Shown here one piece after another: positions 54,706-63,572 of a stretch of DNA of 64,000 bases; position 1 is the stretch's first letter, and each line of letters begins with the position of its first letter. The position numbers and the translations under genes are program-made. This DNA is from Sphingopyxis solisilvae (lineage in GTDB: Bacteria > Pseudomonadota > Alphaproteobacteria > Sphingomonadales > Sphingomonadaceae), in the NCBI RefSeq assembly GCF_015475875.1, contig NZ_JADKYM010000003.1:26633-90632 (forward strand), in the 5' to 3' direction. The notes under the pieces were generated by a model. It ran no database searches. It was not told the origin of the DNA and saw only the letters and a program-made list of their open reading frames with translations.

Positions 54706-55473
54706 ATGTTCTGGAAGCGTAAGAGTAAGCCGGTCCCGCCGCCCCCGGCCAGTTTCTCCATCCCGGCAGGGCAGCGCGTCTATGCGATCGGCGATATCCA
54801 CGGGCGCGACGACCTGTTCGGCGAATTGATTGCGCTGATCCGCGCCGACAATGCCGCCCTCGGGTCGGCGCACGTCAGCCTCATTCTGCTCGGCGATCTG
54901 GTCGACCGTGGCCCCCAGTCGGCCGAAGTGGTCGAACGCGCGCTCGGCCTGCGTGGCGAATTCGACGAGTTGCGGTTGCTTATCGGCAATCATGAGGAAT
55001 GTTTCCTGGCGGCCTTGACGGGCGATGTTCGCCGTTTACGCTATTTCATGCGCATCGGGGGCGAAGCGACCGTGCGAAGCTATTGGAAAGACGACGTCAG
55101 CTTTTTCGAAGCCAGTTTCGAGCAGGTTGCGGAGCGGCTGCCTGACATGGTGCCGCCGGAGCATGTGCAATTTCTGGGGAGCGGCGAGGATGTTATCGAG
55201 ATCGGCGACTACATCTTCGTTCACGCGGGTATCCGCCCCGGCGTGCCGATCGAGAAACAGGCGCTCGGCGACTTGCGCTGGATCCGGCACGAATTCCTCG
55301 ATGACGAGCGCGACCATGGGGCGATGATCATCCACGGTCACACGATCTACGATGACGTCGACGAGTGGCCCAATCGCATCGGGATTGATACCGGCGCCTA
55401 TAAATCAGGCGTCCTTACCGCGATCGCTCTGGAAGGAAGGGAGCGTCGCTATTTGAAAACGACGAGCGAATGA
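54706..55473 (+). CDS. Calcineurin-like metallophosphoesterase
   Basis: A 255-residue metallophosphoesterase of the PPP type. All key motifs are present: GDIHGR (near 29), GDLVDRG (near 64) and GNHE (near 90), with a later HTIYDDVDE in the C-terminal metal-ligand area. These enzymes remove phosphate from Ser/Thr or Tyr proteins, or cleave diadenosine tetraphosphate. The location at the head of the plus-strand polysaccharide genes suggests it might act on the neighbouring tyrosine kinase or on its own substrate; this is inference. ATG 54706 starts MFWKRKS. Confidence 0.9.
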   Translation: MFWKRKSKPVPPPPASFSIPAGQRVYAIGDIHGRDDLFGELIALIRADNAALGSAHVSLILLGDLVDRGPQSAEVVERALGLRGEFDELRLLIGNHEECFLAALTGDVRRLRYFMRIGGEATVRSYWKDDVSFFEASFEQVAERLPDMVPPEHVQFLGSGEDVIEIGDYIFVHAGIRPGVPIEKQALGDLRWIRHEFLDDERDHGAMIIHGHTIYDDVDEWPNRIGIDTGAYKSGVLTAIALEGRERRYLKTTSE

Positions 55474-55729
55474 CGGAGCGCTGGTCTTTCCATCGCGACA
55501 ATTTGTCGATCCGGCTTGTTAGGGCGGCAGGCCGCTTGAATCGTGGCTTTTTCGTCACTAGGCGGCCGGCCAAACCGGGGACGTCCCGCTCGCCGCAAAA
55601 GGTTCACGGATTACCCGGACTGTCCCCGGTATCATGTTTGTCCTTGGGAATGATGCAGGTTGCCACTATTAACCCTTTGCACAAACTGAACATTCGCCCC
55701 GCCTGATGCAGGGTTCGAAAGGGTTGAGA

Positions 55730-57694
55730 ATGGATATTTGGGAGGGTCAGCCCCTTGTGCTGCGCGAACGCGCCATGGTCCAGGTGACACAGTGGCTTGC
55801 CTGGCTCGCGGACCTGCCGCGCCGTCGCCGCCAGCAAGTGGCGATACTGGTGGATGCCGTTCTGTGTGTCGTCGCGGTTTGGATCGCTCTTTCGCTGCGG
55901 GTCGGCGAATGGGAGTTGTTTACCAGACCTGTGTTCATTCTGTCTGCTGTCGGCCTGAGCTTATGGTTTCCCGTCGCATGGCGATGGGGGGTCTATCTCT
56001 CGCTCATCCGTTTTTCGGGCGGCCGGACTATGATGGGGCTGGCGATCGCGTCCGGAATATTCGCGATTCCGATGGTGCTGATATTCATGGTAGTCGGTAT
56101 CTCCGGGATTCCTCGCACGATGGGTTTGCTGCATCCTATCATCTTTCTCGCGCTCCTTGCCGTCAGCCGGATGGCGATCCGGTTCGCGCTGGTCGACATA
56201 TTGCATCGGGCCAACGGCGGCCGCGACCTGCGCCGCGTACTGATCTATGGGGCGGGAAGGGCCGGGCAGCAACTCTCGCTTTCGCTGCGCCACGAACCGC
56301 ATGTCCAGGTGCTGGGCTATATCGACGACGATGCCCGCTTGAACGGGCAGCGGCTCGACGGCATTCCGATCTATTCATCCGACCGCCTTGCCTGGGCGAT
56401 CCGGACGCTGATGATCGACGAAGTGCTGATCGGCCTCCCGCGCATTTCGAGGGCGCGCCGCAGGGAAATCATCGATGCGCTCCAGAATTTCCAGGTGCAA
56501 GTGCGCGTGCTGCCGAGCCTCAGCAGGATCATCGACGGCGAGGTTTCGGTCAACGACTTGCGGGCCGTCCAGATCGAGGACTTGCTCGGGCGCGATCCGG
56601 TGGCGCCGAATACGCTGCTGATGGGGCGCAACATTGCGGGCAAGACCGTGCTCGTTTCGGGGGCGGGCGGGTCGATCGGCAGCGAACTGTGCCGGCAGAT
56701 ACTGAGCTTTCTGCCGCATCGCCTGATCCTTGTCGATCAGTCCGAATTCGCGCTCTATGCCATCAACGACGAACTCACGGCCGCTGCGGCGCAGGTTGAC
56801 GGTCCGGCCATCGAGATCATCCCCGAACTGGGGAATGTCACCGATCGGCATTCCATTTCGCGCATCTATTTGCGCTGGAAGCCGGATACGGTCTTTCATG
56901 CAGCGGCGTACAAACATGTCCCGTTGGTCGAGGCCAATCCTATCGCCGGCTTGCGCAATAATATCTTCGGCACGCTCTACAGTTGCCTCACTGCGGAGGA
57001 GGTGGGCGTCGCCACCTTCATCCTGATCAGCACCGATAAGGCCGTGCGGCCGACAAACATCATGGGGGCATCCAAGCGCGTCTGCGAACTTATCCTGCAG
57101 GCACGGTCCGCCAGGCCGAGCTCGACGGTTTTCACGATGGTCCGGTTCGGCAACGTCCTGGGGTCGAGTGGGTCGGTCGTGCCTCGTTTCATGGCGCAAA
57201 TTCGCGCCGGGGGGCCGGTTACGCTCACGCACCGGGACATTACTCGATATTTCATGACCATTCCGGAGGCGGCACAACTCGTGATCCAGGCGGGCGCGAT
57301 GGCGAAGGGCGGGGAAGTGTTTGTGCTCGACATGGGTCAGCCGGTGCGCATCCGCGACCTTGCCGTGTCGATGGTTCGCCTGTCGGGCCTTTCGGTACGT
57401 GACGACACCCATCCCGACGGCGACATCGAAATTTGCGAAATCGGGATGCGGCCGGGCGAAAAGCTCTACGAAGAATTGCTGATCGGCGAAAGTCCGCAGC
57501 CGACGATGCACGAGCGCATCATCCGTGCGAGCGAAACGATGTTAGATTGGGACGATCTCGATCGCGCGCTGTTGGCCTTGTCCGGCCATCTGGAGCGCGG
57601 CGATGCGGCTGAGGCACTCGATATCCTTCGCGAACTGGTGCCGGAGTATGCGCCGCCATCCGGCCATCCGGCGATCCAGGCGATGGCGGGGTAG
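55730..57694 (+). CDS. WbpM/CapD-type nucleotide-sugar 4,6-dehydratase, membrane form
   Basis: A 654-residue protein with N-terminal membrane helices (residues ~25-130), a nucleotide-binding linker domain, and a C-terminal extended SDR domain. This is the FlaA1/WbpM/CapD family. GAGGSIGSELCRQIL is the NAD motif (near 310), and STDKAVRPTNIMGASKR contains the altered catalytic lysine region with methionine that is typical of the inverting or non-inverting 4,6-dehydratases. It likely makes a UDP-2-acetamido-6-deoxy sugar for the polysaccharide repeat unit. I prefer the ATG at 55730 (AAAGGG upstream) over 55706. Confidence 0.9.
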   Translation: MDIWEGQPLVLRERAMVQVTQWLAWLADLPRRRRQQVAILVDAVLCVVAVWIALSLRVGEWELFTRPVFILSAVGLSLWFPVAWRWGVYLSLIRFSGGRTMMGLAIASGIFAIPMVLIFMVVGISGIPRTMGLLHPIIFLALLAVSRMAIRFALVDILHRANGGRDLRRVLIYGAGRAGQQLSLSLRHEPHVQVLGYIDDDARLNGQRLDGIPIYSSDRLAWAIRTLMIDEVLIGLPRISRARRREIIDALQNFQVQVRVLPSLSRIIDGEVSVNDLRAVQIEDLLGRDPVAPNTLLMGRNIAGKTVLVSGAGGSIGSELCRQILSFLPHRLILVDQSEFALYAINDELTAAAAQVDGPAIEIIPELGNVTDRHSISRIYLRWKPDTVFHAAAYKHVPLVEANPIAGLRNNIFGTLYSCLTAEEVGVATFILISTDKAVRPTNIMGASKRVCELILQARSARPSSTVFTMVRFGNVLGSSGSVVPRFMAQIRAGGPVTLTHRDITRYFMTIPEAAQLVIQAGAMAKGGEVFVLDMGQPVRIRDLAVSMVRLSGLSVRDDTHPDGDIEICEIGMRPGEKLYEELLIGESPQPTMHERIIRASETMLDWDDLDRALLALSGHLERGDAAEALDILRELVPEYAPPSGHPAIQAMAG

Positions 57695-57835
57695 GATTGA
57701 CAGGCTTTGCGACCCGTCACAACGATCCAAAAACATGCTGGCGCCTCCTGAAACTATATCCTATGGGCTGCCCTCCCCGCATCCCTCGGCGGGTCATCCA
57801 AACAACAAAATAGAGAAGGCGTTTCACGGATTTCC

Positions 57836-59293
57836 ATGCTGATTGCGAAGACGATTTCGGCCACGGGCCAAGGGGAACGCGACGCGCTACGCTGGCTTTT
57901 GCCGGCGACGGTGCTGCTTGCGATGCTCTTGGGTGGTTCGTCGCGGGCCGACATCCTGTCGCTTCTGATCCTGCGACCGCTGTCGGCTCTGCTATTTGTT
58001 TACGCCGTCTATCGTCACTGCGGTGCGGCCTGGCGGCGGTCGCCGGGGCTGATGACCTTGGCGGGCGGCATCCTGCTGCTGGCCATCGCGCATGTCGTGC
58101 CGCTTCCCCCCACGCTGTGGTCGGCGCTACCGGGGCGACAGATCGTCGTCCAAGCTTTTGAGGTGGCGGGCATGCCACTGCCTTGGCTGCCGCTGTCGAT
58201 GTCACCTGCGGCCGCATGGAATGCCCTGTTCAGCCTGATGTTGCCGCTCGCCGCGTTGATCCTCGCGCTTGCGGCTAATCCCGACGACCGGCTTCGCGCC
58301 CTCAAATGGGTGATGGTGATCGGCCTCGTTAGCGGCTTTATCGGCTTGCTTCAGATTTTGGGGCCGCCGCGCGGGCCGCTCTATTTCTACAAGGTGACCA
58401 ACACGGGCGCCGCGGTCGGTTTTTTCGCCAACCGCAATCATCAGGCTATCCTTATGGCGAGCCTGTTTCCGCTTTTGGCCATGTATGCGACGCTCGCGGA
58501 CAATTCGCGCGGGCGGCTGCAGTTCCACCGTGGCATCGCTATTGCGGCCGCCATGTTTATTACGCCGATGATCCTCGTGACCGGGTCACGAAACGGCCTC
58601 ATGCTCGGCGTCATCGGCTTGGTTCTCGCAATCTGGGTGTATGGCAGAGGGGCGGAAAAGCTTTCCGGCAAGCCCGCGACGGCGCGCTGGCGCCGATGGG
58701 CGCCCTATGGCGTTGTCGCTATGTTGGTCGGACTGTCGCTGCTGACGGTGGTCGCAGCGCGCGGCGTCGCGTTCCAACGGCTCGTCAGCCTTGACGCGTC
58801 GCAGGATCTGCGCCTGAAGGCACTGCCGACAGTCGTCCAGATCGCGCGCGACACCTTCCCTTGGGGAAGCGGCCTCGGGAGCTTCGACGAGGTGTATCGG
58901 CAATATGAGCCCTCGCGATTATTGTCGCCTAATTACTTTAATCACGCCCACAACGACTGGCTGGAGATTTTGATGACCGGCGGTTTGCCGGCGGTGCTGC
59001 TTTCGGGGATCGCGATCATCCTGTTCGCCGTCGCCGCAATCGCCGTGCTGAGGCAGAAGGAGAGGGGGCTTTCGCGCCGCCGGATGCTGATCTCGGCCCG
59101 TTGTGCGATCGCGATTTTACTGTTGCTTGCCATTGGCAGCATTGCCGAGTACCCGGCACGGACACCCTCGCTGGCCGTGCTTGGGGCATTGTGTGCGGCC
59201 GCCCTGAGCGGTGTCCGCAAAATCGACACGGACGGTTCCTCTCGCGATCGTCGGACCGCGTCGAACCGGAATCGTGATACCGGAGAAATTTGA
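57836..59293 (+). CDS. O-antigen ligase/polymerase family protein
   Basis: A 485-residue polytopic membrane protein with about a dozen hydrophobic helices. The diagnostic stretch NYFNHAHNDWLEILMTGGLP (near 360-380) is the large periplasmic loop signature of WaaL/Wzy-type proteins. Such enzymes join or polymerise polysaccharide repeat units from lipid carriers. Its place between the dehydratase and the Wza-like gene fits a Wzy-dependent export locus. A 141-base gap precedes it; ATG 57836 follows a poor ribosome site. Confidence 0.92.
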   Translation: MLIAKTISATGQGERDALRWLLPATVLLAMLLGGSSRADILSLLILRPLSALLFVYAVYRHCGAAWRRSPGLMTLAGGILLLAIAHVVPLPPTLWSALPGRQIVVQAFEVAGMPLPWLPLSMSPAAAWNALFSLMLPLAALILALAANPDDRLRALKWVMVIGLVSGFIGLLQILGPPRGPLYFYKVTNTGAAVGFFANRNHQAILMASLFPLLAMYATLADNSRGRLQFHRGIAIAAAMFITPMILVTGSRNGLMLGVIGLVLAIWVYGRGAEKLSGKPATARWRRWAPYGVVAMLVGLSLLTVVAARGVAFQRLVSLDASQDLRLKALPTVVQIARDTFPWGSGLGSFDEVYRQYEPSRLLSPNYFNHAHNDWLEILMTGGLPAVLLSGIAIILFAVAAIAVLRQKERGLSRRRMLISARCAIAILLLLAIGSIAEYPARTPSLAVLGALCAAALSGVRKIDTDGSSRDRRTASNRNRDTGEI

Positions 59294-59295
59294 CC

Positions 59296-60009
59296 ATGAT
59301 GCGTGCCATTTTCGCGGCTGTTCTTCTCGCTGCGGCGGGCGGCTGCGCGTCAATCCCGCGGCTTCAGTCGAACGAATTTATCCAGGTTGTGGACGCCGCG
59401 GAGCTTCCACCGCCGGTCGCAGCCCATATGGAAAGCGGGTACCGGATCGGCTTATATGATCGCCTGCTGGTCGACGTGCTGGGTTTCGAGGAATTGAGCA
59501 AGCGCGAGTTTCAGGTCGATGCCGCGGGCAATATCTCGCTTCCGATCGCCGGAGCGGTACGCGCCGCCGGCCGTACGCCGGATGAGGTCGCGCAGGATAT
59601 CGTGACGAAGATGCGCGTGGGCTATATCCGCAATCCGCAAGTTTCGGTGAACCTGTTCCAGTCGACGAGCCAATATGTCACCGTTGAGGGGCAGGTGGCG
59701 GAGCCCGGTAATTATCCGCTGGTCGATGACATGACGCTGATGCGCGCGGTCGCCGCGGCGAAAGGCCCCTCGGAATTCGCCAAGCTTGACGACGTCGTCG
59801 TTTTCCGCACGGTTGACGACAAGCGGATGGTTGCGCTTTATAACTTGGCGGCTATCCGTCGCGGTCACTATGGCGATCCGCAGCTCTATGCGAAGGATGT
59901 CGTCGTGGTGGGAGACTCGCCGGGCCGCAGGCTTTTCACGCGAATCGTACAGGCCTCTTCGCTGATCACCGCGCCGATCATCGCGCTGGTTAGCAGCAAT
60001 GCCCTTTAG
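59296..60009 (+). CDS. Wza-like polysaccharide export lipoprotein
   Basis: A 237-residue outer-membrane lipoprotein. The lipobox LLAAAGGCAS places Cys19 as the lipidated residue. The Poly_export domain begins SGYRIGLYDRLLVDVLGFEEL (near 45-75), and SLBB-like repeats follow (VTVEGQVAEPGNYPLVDDMTLMRAV). It forms the outer-membrane channel for exopolysaccharide. Shorter than Wza (~380 aa), as is usual for the KpsD/Wza-short group. A GGAGA lies before the ATG, which sits 2 bases after the O-antigen ligase stop. Confidence 0.92.
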   Translation: MMRAIFAAVLLAAAGGCASIPRLQSNEFIQVVDAAELPPPVAAHMESGYRIGLYDRLLVDVLGFEELSKREFQVDAAGNISLPIAGAVRAAGRTPDEVAQDIVTKMRVGYIRNPQVSVNLFQSTSQYVTVEGQVAEPGNYPLVDDMTLMRAVAAAKGPSEFAKLDDVVVFRTVDDKRMVALYNLAAIRRGHYGDPQLYAKDVVVVGDSPGRRLFTRIVQASSLITAPIIALVSSNAL

Positions 60010-60042
60010 TCCCGCACCATCCTGCACCATGGCCTTGTCGGA

Positions 60043-62262
60043 ATGAGCAATACAATGAACCGAATCCCCTTCGAATTGCCGGGTCAGGAGGCCGCGGTTA
60101 CGAAATCCGGCGCGGAATCGGTCGAGCCGCCGCTGGTGCTCCAATATTGGAGCATGGCGCTGCGCCATCGCTGGGTCGTGCTCGGCATCATCATCGGTTC
60201 GATCGTCGTCGGAATTCTCGCGACCCTGCTTGCGACGCCGCAATATTCGGCGACGTCGCGCATCGAGATTTCGCGCCAGCAGCAACGCATCACCAACGTG
60301 CAGGGCGTGGAATCCGAAGAGACCGGCCGCGACCTCGAATTCTATTTCACTCAATATTCGCTCCTCGAAGCGCGCTCGCTCGCCGAACGCGTGTCGCGCC
60401 AGCTCAACCTGCCGCGCAACGAAGCCTTTTTCGCGGCGCATGGCGTCGAGCCTGAAGGCGGGGCGCTGCTGAATATTGGCGGCGACCGCCCGCTTGACAG
60501 TGCGGCACTCGCCGAGCGGCAGAATCTGGTGGTCGAGACGCTGCTCAACCACGTCGGGGTCAATCCGATCCGCAGTTCGGCGCTCGTCGACGTCAGCTAT
60601 TCGAGTGCGTCGCCGTCGCTTTCGGCCCAGATTGCCAATGCGTGGGTTCAGCAGTTCATCGCGCAAAGCATGGACCGGCGGTTCGAATCGACGGCCGATG
60701 CGCGTCGCTTCCTTGAGACGCGGCTGGACGGCCTGCGGCAGCGGGTCGAACAGTCCGAGCGCGATCTGGTAAACTATGCGTCGCGGCGCGGCATCGTCCG
60801 CCTGCCGCAGGAGTCCGATGGACCTAGCCGGAACATGGATACGCTGGCGGGCAGCAACGTGCGCCAGATCAGCAATGCGCTGGCGCAGGCCACAGTTGCG
60901 CGCGTCGATGCCGAAGGAAAGCTCGATGCGGCGCGCGTGCGGCGCGCCAACGAAGCGGCGCTGCAGAACCCGGCGCTCAACGAATTGCGGAAGCAGCTGG
61001 CCGAAGTCGAAAGCGAATATTCGCGGGCGCTGGTCCAATTCGAGCCTGAATATCCGGCGGCGAAGGCGCTGCGCGAAAAGGCGGACTCGCTGAAGCGCAG
61101 CATAGCGGCCCAGGAAGGCCGCGCGGTCGAAAGCTATGTGAGCAATTACGAAGCAGCTGCGAAGCGTGAAGACGCGCTGAAGGCGCGTCTCGACAAGCTG
61201 CTCGACCAGCTCAACCGGGAACAGCGCGACAGCATCCAATATAATATCTACCAGCGCGAGGCGGATACCAATCGCCAGCTGTATGACGGCTTGCTGCAGC
61301 GCTACAAGGAAATCGGCGTCGCGGGCGTCGGCGCAAACAATATCTCGGTCGTCGATGCCGCGACGGTGCCCGAGCGCCCGTCGTCACCGCGGCTGGCTAT
61401 CAACCTGCTGATGGCGCTGGCCGCCGGTTTAGCGCTTGCCGCCGCCGCCGTGTTCGTCCTTGAAAACCTCGACGAAGGCCTGCGCGAACCCGACCAGGTT
61501 CGCCAGCGCCTCGGCCTGCCGCTGCTCGGTGCAGTGCCGATAATCGAGGACGGCAATGTCCGCGACCTGCTTGCCAATCCGAAATCTTCGCAATCGGACG
61601 CCTATTTTACGGTTCGGACGAACCTTGGTTTCTCGACCGATCATGGCGTGCCGCAGTCTCTGATGACAACGAGTACGTCGCCGTCGGAAGGCAAGTCGAC
61701 GACCAGTTTTGCGCTGGCGACGATTCTGGGGCGCACCGGACGCAAGGTAATCCTGATCGACGCCGACTTACGCAAGCCTACGATTAACAAATATTTTGAT
61801 GCGGAAAACGAGTTCGGTACTAGTAACTATCTAGCAGGCGACGACAATCTAGACGTTCTGATCCAGCCGACCACGCATGCGAACCTGAGCTTCATGGCAT
61901 CGGGGCCGCAGCCGCCGAACCCAGCGGAACTGCTTGGTGGGCGTCGCCTGCAGCAGTTGATAGCGGAACTCCGCAAGCGTTTCGATCATGTTATCGTCGA
62001 TAGCCCGCCCATGCTGGGCTTCGCCGACGCACCGCTGGTCGCGAACGCCGTCGAGGGCGTGGTCTATGTCGTCGAATCGCAGCGGACGCCCGTGCGCGGC
62101 GCGACGCTGGCGCTGCGTCGGCTCGCGGAAGCTCACGCCCGTGTATTTGGTGTCGTGCTTACGAAATATCGTGTCAATCAGGCAGGCTATGCCTATGGCT
62201 ATGGCTATGGCTATGGCTACGGTTCCGACGCTCGGGACAAAGCCGACGCTGAGGAAAATTGA
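60043..62262 (+). CDS. Wzc-like polysaccharide co-polymerase with tyrosine kinase
   Basis: A 739-residue inner-membrane BY-kinase. Residues ~45-75 (WVVLGIIIGSIVVGILATLL) and ~450-475 are the two helices of the Wzz-type chain-length domain, with a periplasmic coiled-coil between. The cytoplasmic kinase has Walker A SPSEGKST (near 547), Walker A' VILIDADLRKP (near 568) and Walker B HVIVDSP (near 648). The C-terminal tyrosine cluster YAYGYGYGYGYG is the autophosphorylation tail and is encoded by a (TATGGC)4 repeat at 62194-62217. The kinase controls exopolysaccharide length and export with the Wza-like protein. Confidence 0.96.
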   Translation: MSNTMNRIPFELPGQEAAVTKSGAESVEPPLVLQYWSMALRHRWVVLGIIIGSIVVGILATLLATPQYSATSRIEISRQQQRITNVQGVESEETGRDLEFYFTQYSLLEARSLAERVSRQLNLPRNEAFFAAHGVEPEGGALLNIGGDRPLDSAALAERQNLVVETLLNHVGVNPIRSSALVDVSYSSASPSLSAQIANAWVQQFIAQSMDRRFESTADARRFLETRLDGLRQRVEQSERDLVNYASRRGIVRLPQESDGPSRNMDTLAGSNVRQISNALAQATVARVDAEGKLDAARVRRANEAALQNPALNELRKQLAEVESEYSRALVQFEPEYPAAKALREKADSLKRSIAAQEGRAVESYVSNYEAAAKREDALKARLDKLLDQLNREQRDSIQYNIYQREADTNRQLYDGLLQRYKEIGVAGVGANNISVVDAATVPERPSSPRLAINLLMALAAGLALAAAAVFVLENLDEGLREPDQVRQRLGLPLLGAVPIIEDGNVRDLLANPKSSQSDAYFTVRTNLGFSTDHGVPQSLMTTSTSPSEGKSTTSFALATILGRTGRKVILIDADLRKPTINKYFDAENEFGTSNYLAGDDNLDVLIQPTTHANLSFMASGPQPPNPAELLGGRRLQQLIAELRKRFDHVIVDSPPMLGFADAPLVANAVEGVVYVVESQRTPVRGATLALRRLAEAHARVFGVVLTKYRVNQAGYAYGYGYGYGYGSDARDKADAEEN
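62194..62217 (+). repeat. Tandem hexanucleotide (TATGGC)4 in the tyrosine tail
   Basis: Four exact TATGGC units in frame, giving alternating Tyr-Gly, with TAT before and TAC after. A multiple of three, so unit loss or gain changes the number of tyrosines without a frameshift. Confidence 0.95.
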
Positions 62263-62265
62263 TCG

Positions 62266-63528
62266 GTGCGAAAGGGATATTCGTTCCGGAGCCGGGTGGG
62301 CAAGCGAGCGAGCGTCGTTCCGCTCCTTCTTGCGATTCGACAGGGTCTGACACCCGCGACCGTCGTGGTGCTGACCGTTGCTATCGCCCTCGCTTGGCTT
62401 GCTTTCATGAATGCCCGCGTTGGTGTCAGGCTTCAGCTGATGCCGGACACAGCTATGGGCGCTGGCTTCGACCCGATGCGATCGCGGCTCTCTGCGCTTG
62501 AGAAGCGGCAGGCGGAGCCTGGCTTCAAGGACCAAGCTGCAGCGATCGCGCTGGCGAGGGCTGCTTTGCGTCAATCGCCGATGAATCCCCGCGCGCTGCG
62601 GATTCTTGCCATTGCCGACGTCCAGGGCGGGAGGGCCGATCTTGCGGAAGGCAAGATGGTGATGGCGGACCGCCTGTCGCGTCGTGACGGTGCGACCCAG
62701 TTGTGGCTCGCCGACCGGCGCGGACGTCAGGGCCGGATCGGCGACGCCTTGCGTCATATCGACGTGCTGCTGCGAACCAGCCCCGAGGCGCAGGCGCCGT
62801 TGCTCGAACGCCTGGCTGGCGCGCTGGCGCTTCCCGAGGCGAGGGCGGCGATCAAGCCGATGATAGTCGCTGACACGCCGTGGATTGAATCCTTCTTCGC
62901 GATCGCGGTCGACCGGTCGCCGACCATGGTGCCGCTGGCCGAACTGGTGGCGTCGCTGCGCGAAGGTCCCCGCGTCGATCGGCTGGAGGGCAGCTATGCC
63001 TCGCTCGTCTATCGTCTGGCGGGGGAGCAGCAATATGACCTGATGCGCAAGGTCTATACGAAGTTGCCCGCCGCGCGCGCCCGCGACCTATATGATGTCA
63101 GCTTGCGATCGGCCGTCGATCCCAAGGGTTATCGCCCCGTGATATGGGATTTTGGTTCGCGATCGGACCGCGGCGCGGCAATGCTTGGGCCGGACGAGGC
63201 GGAGTTTTTTGCGATGACCGACGTTCGCGGGGTTGCCGCGAGCAAGGCGGTTTTTCTGAAATCCGACGGGCAGGCACTGCGCTTCCGGAAGAAGGAAGGG
63301 ACTGTCGGCGATGGCGCGGCGGCGTTCTGGCGCGTCACCTGTGTCCTCGGCCGCGTGGCTAAATCGTCGGTTCAGAGCCGCAATCTGCTCGAAGTGCCGG
63401 ACGGCACCGTCCTGAGCCTCCCGTTTCCTGTGGGCTGCCGTGCAGCGCAGATAGAGGTGGTCGTCGATGGCGCGATGCGCCGCGATCCGACACGCGTCGT
63501 CCTGTCGGATATCGGGTTGTCGCGCTAA
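62266..63528 (+). CDS. TPR-like protein of the polysaccharide locus, function unknown
   Basis: A 420-residue protein beginning VRKGYSFRS with a basic N-terminus, a single hydrophobic segment near 34-50 (VVVLTVAIALAWLAFM), and a helical part with TPR-like spacing (residues ~85-240: ALARAALRQSPMNPRALRILAIADVQGG, LLRTSPEAQAPLLERLAG). The last ~130 residues (SVDPKGYRPVIWDFGSRSDRG, ending SLPFPVGCRAAQIEVVVDG) look beta-rich and match no family I know. The GTG start is 3 bases after the tyrosine-kinase stop, so it is coupled to the export genes. A scaffold or glycan-binding role is possible. Confidence 0.8.
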   Translation: MRKGYSFRSRVGKRASVVPLLLAIRQGLTPATVVVLTVAIALAWLAFMNARVGVRLQLMPDTAMGAGFDPMRSRLSALEKRQAEPGFKDQAAAIALARAALRQSPMNPRALRILAIADVQGGRADLAEGKMVMADRLSRRDGATQLWLADRRGRQGRIGDALRHIDVLLRTSPEAQAPLLERLAGALALPEARAAIKPMIVADTPWIESFFAIAVDRSPTMVPLAELVASLREGPRVDRLEGSYASLVYRLAGEQQYDLMRKVYTKLPAARARDLYDVSLRSAVDPKGYRPVIWDFGSRSDRGAAMLGPDEAEFFAMTDVRGVAASKAVFLKSDGQALRFRKKEGTVGDGAAAFWRVTCVLGRVAKSSVQSRNLLEVPDGTVLSLPFPVGCRAAQIEVVVDGAMRRDPTRVVLSDIGLSR

Positions 63529-63572
63529 TAATTCGGGATTCCCAGTTTTTCCCGGCCGTTGGCCGTAGCTTA

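Noticed and set aside
59452-61239. 595-codon minus-strand frame
   Set aside because: Antisense to the Wza-like and Wzc-like genes; Arg-rich shadow.
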